This document shows, in pieces, positions 1-12,200 of a stretch of 21,691 bases of DNA. Numbering within the stretch: position 1 is the stretch's first letter; each line of letters opens with the position of its first letter. Under the pieces are notes generated by a model. It worked only from the letters and a program-made list of their open reading frames with translations, ran no database searches and was not told the origin of the DNA. A program made the translations under genes and the position numbers. Where the stretch lies: NCBI GenBank assembly GCA_001655205.1, contig LPNZ01001237.1, forward strand, positions 1-21,691, written 5' to 3'. Origin of the DNA: Lenisia limosa. Its lineage: Eukaryota > Breviatea.

Positions 1-166
1 CAGTGTTTTCAGATATTCGTTTGGTTTTTAACATGTTACTAATTTTGTATGTTTTCAGAACATTGAGAAATCAAGAATTTCAGGAGCAAGGATTAGTAAT
101 ATAAAACAATGTAGTTGATAGTACTCGTCCAATTATTTTCTAATTTTTATAAATTATTGCCATCAG

Positions 167-210
167 ATGTCCCACTCATGAAGAACTCGAATATATTTGC
201 CCTCCTGATG
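167..210 (+). CDS. Exon 1 (first visible exon)
   Basis: Acceptor CAG ends at 166 and donor GTAAGC starts at 211. The frame starts one base in and reads CPTHEELEYICPPD, then one base that completes an Asp codon with exon 2. The entry phase (2) differs from the phase-1 junctions that follow, so the upstream exon is of another kind or this acceptor is misplaced. No convincing partner exon is visible in 1-166. Confidence 0.55.
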
Positions 211-3200
211 GTAAGCTGGGGGGAGGGTACCAAATGATTCATCTTGATTATGCTACGTCAATGATAATTTTCTTAAACTGAATAGATTAAATGAACTTTA
301 TTACAAGCTTGTATATTAAAGATCAAGCCTTAATATCACAAGCCTTAATATCGTAGATGAAATTCGTTACAAGCCTTAATACCGTAGATGAAAGTCATTA
401 CAAGCCTTACTATTGTAGATGAAATTCGATGCAAACCATGCGTCAGATCTGGTCAATGCCAAGCTAATTACGGATGCTTCGATGACCCGTGTAAGGGGTT
501 CATTCATTCAAACTTTCTGGGGGAGTGAGTATTTAGTTGATGATCAGTTTTTAGACATTTCTTTTGGTACAATTATGACATTTGTTACACTTTGACAAAT
601 TAACTCTGTTCCATTGTCCCACTTTCATTTTGACTTTAACATGAATATTAAATTAATGTAAACTCTTTACTTGACTGCTTTACTGATTAACAAGTCTACT
701 ACTTTGATACTATAGTATTGCATTTTGATCAATTGTATTGCTCGTCATTTTCACACGTATAAACAGTGTTAAATCTACAACGATATCTATTTTGATTTCC
801 TCTGATATTTTGAATAATTCAATAATGAATCAATTTGACCAATTTTGACATTCCCTTCGATGACCTATTGAATATGAAATACTTGTGATCCTTACTTACT
901 CATATATTGTGAACAAAATCAATATTATGGATGTTGATCAATTCAGACGATGACTGTGTACCGTACGAAGGAGGTGCCAATTGTCCCAAAATCTGCCTCA
1001 ACCCCTACACTGGAGAGTGTGAGCCTGATAACACGGTAAAATGTTGGATTGGGAGAGTGGAGCAGGACAAACAGTAATATGGAGAATAGAGGCAAATTGT
1101 TATCAAGTAATATAAATACAATACTATCTAAAAACCATATAAGAGAGTGTGAATCTGGTCACATGTGACAATGTCAGTTTAGAGAGGATGGTTCTCTAAC
1201 ATACTTACCTTTTATAATTGTCAGTTATTAGATTCCCATTTCAACTGAAAATTTCCTGACTTTCCAGGTCCTGTCAACTGTCTACAATGTTCAGGATCGG
1301 AGTGTTTCATTTGTGAGCCGGAGTACTACCTAAGCTTCGGAGCTTGCATTCGTGAGTGGATTGTTTATTTACACTATGTTACATTGACTTGGATTCCTAT
1401 GAAACTGTTGAGTCCCCTGAAATTTTATGGACATTTGAAGAAATTTATGGGATTTCCAAATAATGCTTGGGAATCACAAGTCGATGCGCCGTAGTGGGAT
1501 GTTATTACATGACTGCTGTGTGAGGCTTCATATTGTTCCGAAAAAGACTAATTCTCGATTTAAACTTGAAAAAATCGATCTTTTGTCTTTTTGAATTCAT
1601 CTAACCACTTAGCATGTACCAAGTGTGCTCCTGATGAAGTTGTCCTTCGTGAGTGCCAACCCGACGCAGATACCATTTGTGGAGGTAAGGTTGTTTTGGA
1701 CAAAGACATCTATAGTGACCGTGATAAGTCGACCGACTTGATATCAAATCGGTCAAGAGTTATCCCGCTGTATGCTATACATATGCGTACATGTATATAT
1801 ACATACATGAATGCACCTCAATTCAAAAGTCGGAATGCAATAATGTATTTTGAAATGCATAAATTTAACATCATGTACAATACAATACAATAAGTACATA
1901 CATTTTACCAGCTGAATGGGGGAGATAGGATGAATCAATGTTTCATAATCTGGCACAGTTCCCATAGAAAAAGTTATATGAGTAACCCGATAATATTGAT
2001 CTCCAATATTGTTAATTTATACCTAAAAGACCCACAATGCGGGGACAACTGCCTTCTCTGTACTCCAAACGGCTGTCAACAATGTGCTGATGACTACTAC
2101 ATCCACCCCAGATTAAACGAATGCAGAAGTGAGTGGGGAATCGTTATCAAATGACACTGTATTGATTATTTCTGCACTGATCATTAAGTAATCTATCATT
2201 TCTTATTATGTTCATGTTCTATTGCATTCTTAATCTCGGTTTTAATCAATTAAACTGATTGTATTATATGTTTGTGATCATTTTCATGATGTGTACCATA
2301 AATCTTAAGCAATACCGGGTGATTTTATCATATGTTATGATTTTTTTGCTAGAAAATCGTAGGAGGAAATAATTGATAATGTGGATTGCAATAGTTCAAT
2401 TTTTAGTGTGTCATTTTAAATAGCATTAGGTTGTCAACTCTTAAGCCAACAACTTTTTTACGGTTTATGACAGCATGAATATTCATCAAATAAGATTATG
2501 AAATCTACAAGTGATAACATTTTGCCTATTTATAACTTTCAGTATATCATATGATCATCAACAATTCAATAGATTCTGAAATTCAAAGGTTGTAATCTTT
2601 GTCTCTTCGGTCAATGGGCGACAAGCCACCAGTGCGACAGTAATGGCAACTACATCTGCGTGGATTGGTGAGGGCAAATCACATTTTTGACATAGTTACT
2701 AAATTATTCAATGATTATATTGATATATATACAAATATGGTGACTGATAGAAATGCAAACTAAATTTGCATATTGGCAGAGAATGATGGCCCCATTCAAT
2801 CCCAAAAATGTCAGAATCTCTAATAATTCTTAAGAAATAACCAGTAGTTTTCGGATTACAAAGATCTATTTACTATACCTTTTGTGTGATAGTAATAGAT
2901 TGTTACGCAAACTCACGGGATAGCAATTAAAACTAACGCTGTTTTGATTGATACCATTAACGATTCATTTGAAAATGGTATCTTAATTGCTTCGAGTCTT
3001 TTTATGGACTGAAATGAAAGCACTTTATTTTGAATAGTATTACCAAATTCTTGGAACATTCAGGATATTATTTCAAATTTTCTTGGGACTTATTAGCTTG
3101 TATATTGCGGCTATTATTTACCAACCCAGCACTGATTGCCGTTCTGGACAGTATGTCCTTTCTGAGTGCGGTCCTTTCAGCGACACTGAATGTGAACGTG

Positions 3201-6200
3201 TGAGGGTAGTTTGATGGGGTGGTATAGGATGAAAATAATGGGGGTATGAGAAAGCGCCAATGCTTTAGTCATATTTAATGACTCTGTGCAATTACTGTTT
3301 TAAGAAACTAATTAAAGTGTCTCTCATGAATATTAGCAAATACAAGTCCAATTCACCTCATTATAGAATATATATCTAGATATATTCTAGTATATAACAG
3401 GAATTGCAGCCCATATGTGGAGGGATTATGCGGGATTGATAATGCTATTATTATTGATATTGTTTTTGTATTTTGTAGATTTTTGAGTGACTATTCAGCC
3501 TGTACCACTTGCCCCGAAAACCACTGGACTCAATCGGGTCAATGTCCAAATGGATCATATGACTGTCAAGAATGGTGGGATAAATAGTGAGACCTGTTGT
3601 TAATGGTATGATGAATAGTGTAGTGGGGATTGTTGATGTTATGATGAATTACGGTAGTGGAAATTGTTCATAATAATTATATTGTAAGGTAGCTTATGTT
3701 GTCATACCAGCATTTCAATTTATATTTACAACACATTTACAGTTCACAAAACTCCGAACAAATGATATGAGAGTTTACATTTGGAAAAATGATCCAAAGT
3801 GATGTCAATAACTAATACTTTTTGATTCTTAGACCATTTTTTATCTCAACCAATAATTTCTGCAGCACCTTCTGCGATATCGGTTTCTACGAAATCCGGC
3901 CATGTACCTTGTTTAGAGATCGCCAATGCAAGCGTATGTCTCATCGTCAATTTTTCCAAAATCATGGTGCATCAAATTTCATAATTATTATATGCTTGGG
4001 ATTCCCAATCCCAACTTTATCATAAGAACCCCTGACAATATGCAAGCCATACACCCAAAAAAATATTTTCTCAAATAGATTCTTGGAAATAGCTTTTTGT
4101 GCTAATAAGTGTGGTTACTTAGGTCACTTATTTTGAATTTTTCCTGAATGGGCTTCTAAATTTAGCAATTTTACTTGGTTTCTCAATTGTAAACAATATT
4201 CTGAGTGACCGCGATAAGTCCTGAAACGACTGATTAGGGATGTAGCTCAAATATGTATCAGTTCTTCTTATGATTTGTCATGAATTTGCCATAGTTTATT
4301 TCTCCAGAATGTGAAGTTTGTCCAGCTGGCCAGTACACTAACTCTCAAACCTGCTCTTCTTCGGGATCATATGATTGCAATGATTGGTTGGTGGGGGTCT
4401 ATTTGAATACAGAGTAATTGGGAGATATTTAACTAAAGAATGGTTGGGGATTAAATGACTAAATTAGGTGGATGGGGATTTTAAGCTTGGCTTTTACCTG
4501 ATAATCTAATTTTGAAATAGAGTAGAAGTGCTTCTAATTAATTTTAATTTTTTTGATCCATTTTTGATGCACATTAAGGAGGTTGATTGGTGGGGTGGTT
4601 TTTAGCGGGTTTTTTGAATTTTTCGAAAAATGTAACGAGCAAACTTTGGTAATTTTCATTCTCAAAATTTAGCACTATATGTAGAGATGGTCAAGTTGAA
4701 GTCAGCCCTTGTGAACCATTCTCAGATCGGGTGTGTCAAGGTGAGCTGGATACTTTACACACAAATGATTCTTAACTGTATAGTAGTTCTAATCTGTAGT
4801 TAGCTATTTTTGGGTTTTTGGAGCTAAATACAAGTCTGACGCTGTTTAAGATGTTACTTACAATATTTAAAATTGCTTTCAGCTAAATCCACCTCACGAG
4901 CAGGATTTAGCCAAGTACAAAAAAGTATATCTCAAAATTTTGCCAAGTACAAATTGAGCAAAATACAGCTAAATGCTGAAATATTAAAAGCTCCTGGTAT
5001 CCCACTGATATTAGGACCAAGTCCGCCCCGCGATGGTTGATTACATAGTGTTTAATGCTGTTTCTCATAGTGTTTTAGGGTGTACACTGTGTGACCCCGG
5101 GTTCTATTCCGAGAGTACCAGCTGTGACTCCTCTGGTGAATATTCCTGCAAGCCCTGGTAGGGGGAGACATTTACCGGTTACTCCAACTAAAAGAGCGGG
5201 CACTTAGATTTTTTAGATGAGTGTTATAGGGAACTAGCAATCTCTTTACGAGTGAAAGGTCTTTAAATGGTTCCCTCTGATTGTAAAAATTAAATCCTCC
5301 AAATTTCACAATTAATAATAAACAAAAAACAATTCAGATAATAGAAACAATACATAACAAAACCAAAAACCTCAAAAATACCTCTACCTGAATATATATT
5401 AGTTCACCTAAATTTTATCTGTTCAATTATATCCGTTCACTCATACTTTATCTGTTCACACTCATATGTTAGGTCAGTTCACCTCCATACTTTATCTGTA
5501 CATGCCACCAGAAAATACCTCCATTCACCACGCTTACAACTTCACCCATTTACACAAATTCACTCCCCTCAGAGTAGCCAACAGAGTTGATTCTGGGCTT
5601 TTTCTTTTCATAAAGTGTTCATATTTACCCTCCTCTCCAGCTCAGAATGCCCCCCGGGATATTCTGAAGTTGTTCCATGCCTCCCCTTCTCTGACAGACA
5701 ATGCGAGAGTATGTCAATGATATTTCACTACAACATCAACTATATCTATGTATTTTATCAAAAATACCATTCAATACTTGAATGTATGAGTTCTATTTTC
5801 AAAGTTTATATTTTATCATAATATTATTTTTTATTTCGAAGATAACCTGTATATTGTTATTAAAGATGCGAGATTGTACTCTTAATGAGATGTAGAATGC
5901 AACGAATGTCCAAATGGATTCTACTCTGAAAGCGGAACCTGTGTAAACGGTTCTTACGAGTGCAAGAAATGGTGAGAGATGTTGAAAGAGAATGATTGGA
6001 CATTGTTGAAAGAGATGATGGGTGATATGGTGGGGGAAGAGCAAAAAAGTTGGGGAATGTGGTGCACAAGTTCAAGAAATGGTGGAGATACTGGGCTTAA
6101 AAATGTCTTTATGAAAATATCTCAAATATTTGCATAAAACCCTGGGAAATATGGGCATTTGTGCTTCGGTTCATATTACCCTCTGCAGCAAAGACTGTCT

Positions 6201-9200
6201 TGCGGGAACCTATGAAACAAGTCCTTGTTTACCCTTTGATGATCGGAAGTGCTCAAGTAGGTGCTGTGGCTAGGCTAGGGCTTCACTTCGGTTCGAAAAA
6301 AGACTGAATGTCTCGATAAATCCTTGAAAACAATCGATATTTCACCAGTATTTGTCGAACCGAAGTGAAGCCCTAGCTGTGGTCGTACACAAAGTTGTGA
6401 GGCTAATGATTGGTTGAATTAGTATATTAGATTCCTGTATCTTTGATAAGGGTAATATTGTGAACAGCTTCGCCTAGATACATGCTTTTTTGATCAATCT
6501 TTATAAAATTTTGGTTATAATTTCTTATTTTCCATTTTTAAACCAATTTGTGCCCCCACCTTCACAATCATTCCACCCCCTCTACAGACTGCCAATTATG
6601 TCCTGATGAGTACTATTCACTCTCTCCCTTCTGTCCGAGTGGTGAATACTCTTGCCAAGAATGGTCAGTGGTCATCCTGATAATGTTGAATTAGCAAGAG
6701 AAAAAGACTGGAAATAACATACAGTTATTTTCCACTCATCAATATGATATGTCATATCCACTGTAATCGACAAGTCTCAGCATTACTCTCTGGTACACTG
6801 AGATAAACTCGCGTTATCTTCCTTATTTCGATTTGAGAAGCAAGACTTGAAAACTCTGAAATGTAAATTCTGACTTTCTGTTTGCAAATTTAACTCGACT
6901 ACAGTGACGTATGTCCTGTGGGCACCTATGCAGCAAGACCTTGCCTGCCATTCCAAAACCGTGTTTGCAGAGGTATGATTGGGTTTTTCAACGATTCTTC
7001 CTTGTTTCATATTATTTGATCTACAATTGAAAAACTTAATATGTAATAATATGATAATCTTTCTTTGGGATCCTGGTTTCAATAAAAACTTGACTGCAAC
7101 AAAATCCATTCATTACTCATGTTCCATAATTCTTGAAGGAGGTGTGTTGTTTGAGTTTTGTGCATTACATGCTGTTCTAAGTGTAACGACAATTTTCCAA
7201 TGACAACATCCGCACAGCTCTATAGTTCACAAATAAGTATCCAAATTGACAACAACGATTATATTGTTAGACTTCAACAACACTTGGACATGTTACACTT
7301 TAGACTGCCAACAATGTCCTCCTGACTACTATGCCTCCAGTCAAGACTGCATCAATGGCTCTTATGATTGCCTAAGATGGTAGGTAGTACACTACTACCG
7401 CACGTCGACTTGTGATTAAAAGCATAACATAGTAACGTTACTTATTCGTATTATTACCAAAGAAATTTTGGTTTAGTTTCCATAACTCTGATTACAATGG
7501 GTGAACAACCATTGTCCAACATTTGAAAACAATTTGCGCTACTATTGTTGTTATCAAATTTACAAACTGTGATCTTTTGAAGGTCTTACACTTTTGTAGC
7601 AATTGGAGGGTATGGAACTAAAATGTATTATTATCAGAGATTTTGGAGTTATGTATATTCTCATCAATAAATGCAAATATTCCACCAACTGATATTGTTA
7701 ATTCATTTTTTGGGTCCTCTTAGTTCAATATTAGCCCTTAAAGTTGTTTAGTGTTTCACAAGCATCCTTGTACCTTTCATGCTCAAAACACCCCTTCAGA
7801 ATATATTCATAAGTTATCCTAACCCCACAGCACTCCATGTCCCGAGGGATACTACGAGACAGTGCCGTGCACTCCTTTCGCCGATCGCGTTTGTCGTGGT
7901 AAGCTGTGGACAATACATTTCGATTCAAATTCTAATGATAAAAAATAACTGAAAATTGTATTGTGATATCAAATAGAGTGGTAAATAATACTGCTTGTGT
8001 GTGTTTTGACCAATTTTTCGTTTCTACCCCCCCCCCCCCNNNNNNNNNNNNNNNNNNNNNNNNNNNNNNNNNNNNNNNNNNNNNNNNNNNNNNNNNNNNN
8101 NNNNNNNNNNNNNNNAATGCCCAAGTGGTGCCTATGACTGCGAACCATGGTGAGTCTTTTGGTGGGGAAATAATAAATTAACATGGATGGTGGGGTTTTC
8201 GGTGGCAAAAGATGGTTAAATTCAACGCGCTGATGTTGGGGCTTTCAGTGAATAAAACGTGGCATTGAAATGCTGTTGCAAAATATCTATAAATCAGGAT
8301 TTGAGAATACAAGTCTGCTTTCAATTCATTATTCTCTTTCACCATGCACTTTATTCCTTCATCACTCATTAATGACATTCATATTTTCAGTGTAATACTT
8401 TTCAACACTTTATTCCATTTTATAACTTTATTAACTTTCACCGTGTAATACTTCCAGTACGCCTTGTCCAGAACGGTATTATGAGACCCGTCCCTGCGGT
8501 CCCTACACCAATAGAATTTGCTTACGTTGGAGGGTATTCGATAATGTTGACCTACAGTGACCGGGATAAGTCTTGACCGATTTGCTTTATAATACCAGAC
8601 GATCATATCAATTGTGTGGACATAATTTTGATTTGATCATCTGGCATCATTCGAAGCGAATTGATACACGAAGATAACACCTTGGTTCTCTCTCTAGTGT
8701 ATCGCAGTGTCACTGAGATTTCACACGGTGCATTTACTTGGAATTCCCGTATACTATATAGGAATCATGAATTTCTTCATTTTTATAAGATTCCTTGGGA
8801 TTCTCATATAAAATATGGGAATACCACCGTTTTCACAAGAATCCTAAGTCGATGCTCCGTAGTGTTGTCGATCAATTGTCGTTCGACTGGATATGAGGTA
8901 TCGTATCATAGTACTACTGAAAAATGATAGCGAATTTGTGTGAACGATCCAAAACGTAATAATAAAATATTTTGGTGGTAGTTAATGATTAATAAATGAG
9001 GAGTTGTTTAAGTTGATTGTATTATTTGATTTGTTCCTCAATCAATTGATACAATTGCATTCTTGTTCTCAAAAAACAGTTGATTTATTTATCCAAATGC
9101 TTACATCCAACAGCGTGCCAGGTTTGTCCTGATGACTACTACTCCCCAAGTAATAACTGCGCTTCTGGCTCTTACGACTGCAGACCCTGGTAAGTGGCGT

Positions 9201-12200
9201 GACCCTGGTGTGTCTTTGTATTTCTAAACTAGCATATCTCTCATTGAGAAAAACAGTCCATTTTTGATATTTCTCATATTTACTTAATGACAGACTTGTA
9301 AATGTCAGATAACAAGAGGGTTTCTCCAAGGTGTCCAAGTTTCAGTTTTACTAACAGTTGACAATTATCACAAGAGTAATTACTTGGTGTATCATATTAC
9401 TATGTTGTAACACAGCACACGTTTGAAAAAATCCCAATATGACCTATTTCAGCACACCTTGTCCAGAAGGCTACTATGAAACTGAACCTTGCACCGAATT
9501 CAAGGACAGAGTCTGTGAAGGTTTGCATAGATATGGGATGATGAACACCTAGTCACCCCAACCAACACAGTTGGGGTAACCAGGTGCATTTCTCCAGCGA
9601 TATACCTTGGGTTCATTTCTCTTCGAAATGGAAATAATTCGTATCATATAGCCTTACGGTGAACCAATGGAACTCGTCTACTCGCGAGCGGACTTGGTCC
9701 TAATATCAGTGGGATCCCAGCAATCATTCACTCAAACAAAAACAAAGAAATGGACAACATATTGATTGTAATCCTTCATTAATATAGTTGGAGATATATT
9801 CAGGTTCATCAGGTTTGTTTTGTTTTGTCCATCTCTATGTTTACCACCATTCAACCCCTCTTGCACCCTCTTTTGTTACTCCCTTTACATTATCTCCTTT
9901 ACCTCACAGAGTGTGAGCCTTGCCCAGAGGGGTACTATTCTGAGTCGGCTCTCTGCGTCCCCGGTACTTATGACTGCCGCAAATGGTAATTTGGGCTTAT
10001 TTAAACAAGGGAGTAATTTATGTCTGCAATTATAATTAATAATGGTATTTATATCATATGACATATGCTATGAAAAGACAAGACAATCTGCAATGTCGAT
10101 TATTGAAGCACAAGATAATTCCACCCAATTTATTGACATGCCTAGAGAGTGTGATGGATTGTCAAAATAATTAGTGAGCGTTTAATTGATCAATTGTTAT
10201 TGTTGAGATATACTGTCATAATTATCAACACATACTTTAGCACCGATTGCCATGAAGGATACTACGAAGTTACCACATGTACCCCATTCCAAGATCGTGT
10301 TTGTGAAAGTGGGTTTAGATCACTTGGTCATTTACACATGCCAAATATCATTTTCTACAAAGTGACTTAACATCTAACGTCAAATGATGTGACAGTTGAG
10401 GGACAAGTCTCAGTGGTATAATTGAGTCTTCATAATAAATCAGTATCAAAGTATAGTTCCCATTAGTCATTTGATAATAATTGAAAATCCCTGATAAAGT
10501 GAAACCCTGTTGATAGTCATCAAGTTTAAAACCAGATTCTACGCATATATTCCACTGTGGCTACATTCTAAAAGACTGGTGACCATGCAGAGTGTCAGCC
10601 TTGTCCTGATGAGTACTACTCACCCTCTCGTGATTGTGATGCTGGAACCTATAACTGCATCCCATGGTTAGCTGCGATTTGGGCTTTTTAGGTTGTGATG
10701 GAGTGGAAATTTATAACATTCCATAATTAGTTGGTCGTGATGTGGGCATGTTGTAAATTAGGTTGGGATAAGCGACCTCTTTGGGACATGATTTATTGGT
10801 ATTTCATTTATTGTGTTGTGTATTCACCTAATACAATATTAATGGAGGGTTTTTTACTTCAACCCTTGGTTGGGGAGTTATGACAGGGATTTTGGATTGG
10901 TCGGTATGTCTTTTAACTGAAATACGATTTTTGAATTGGGGATTGTGATAAGGTGCTGTGGGATCTAAAACAGTATTTCTTGGTTAGGGCTTCACTTCGT
11001 TTCAAAAATAGACTGAGTTTCTCGATAAATCCTCAAAAATTCATCGATATTTCACCGATATTTTCCGAACCGAAGTGAAGCCTTACTCTTGGGGGAGGTA
11101 GGTCTAATATTGGTGGTATCCTACCCGAATTATTGATCTAAAATGTTGTTTTTTCAGAGTCAGTCATTACAAATATTTAAAGTGATATAAGCGGTATTCC
11201 ATTTGTATTTTGCTTCTACAGACTTTTTGCACAAGTTCATTGTCATTATTTAGCACAAAATGTGAACATGATGAGGTTGAAATTGAGGAATGTTCGCCAT
11301 TTGACGATCGTGTCTGCCAAGAGTGCACCCCATGCCCCCCTGGTGTGTTTGGGAAGTTTTCAGCCTATTAATAATTTTATAGGGAGACTTCGGTCTGAAA
11401 AAAGACAAACTTTTCAATATTTTTGCGGTCATTACCAATTACCAGATTTTACTGAAGCACTAAACAGAAAAATAGATATGTTTATATCTGTCATTGGCTT
11501 CAATTAAACACTCCAGTATTTATATACACATACATGTATGTAATCTAAGAATTGAATCACAATTTTAGGTACTTACTCGCGTGACGGAGTGTGCACAGAC
11601 GGGCAATACAACTGTGAACAATGGTAGGAACTGGTATTGGGTAATGGGTAGATTCCACCAAATTCTCAAAATGACATGAAAACTGATAAAACAGAATTAA
11701 CCTAATTTTATACAACTCTTGGTTCTCTTTGAATTGTTTTATCGTTTTTAGCTCTCACTGCGCTGATGACCAATATCTCTATCGCCCATGTACTCCTTTG
11801 AAGGACACAATATGTCGCGGTTAGGGGGGAGTCAAGCCTAGTTGGAATGTTGTACCGTATGGTTAGGGCTTCACTTCGGTTCGAAAATAAGACTGAATAT
11901 CTCAATAAATCCTTGAAAACTATCAATATTTTACAGGTCTTTTTCGAACCGAAGTGAAGCTTAAAGTAGGTTATTCTTATATGGTGAAATAGTTTGATTG
12001 TGACAGTATTTCCCTTTATATTTCAAAAATGTTTGGATAAATGTTATGCTATTTAATGATTTTTATATATCAGTGAAGTATTTTTCGGGCATACAGCTTA
12101 TTTATCGTTTAAAACTGACTCATCACAGACTGCTTCAAATGCCCTGAAGACTACTATCGGACTGACTTAACCTGTGACAACGAAGGCCAATATGACTGCA

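Noticed and set aside
59-106. Possible exon after TTTTCAG at 58
   Set aside because: No frame both stays open and ends in the phase needed by the exon at 167.
338-427. CRISPR-like array
   Set aside because: Units are contiguous without spacers and the context is a eukaryotic intron.
1591-1893. Plus-strand open frame of 100 codons over exon 5
   Set aside because: The first part is exon 5 in its correct frame, but the rest is intron with a repeat element. Only 1613-1684 is kept.
3364-3391. AT-rich palindrome around ATATATCTAGATATAT
   Set aside because: Short and simple in sequence; no link to a regulatory role can be made.
6783-7109. Minus-strand open frame of 108 codons
   Set aside because: It lies opposite exon 18 and intron sequence; the Cys-rich exon on the plus strand with fitting splice sites explains the region.
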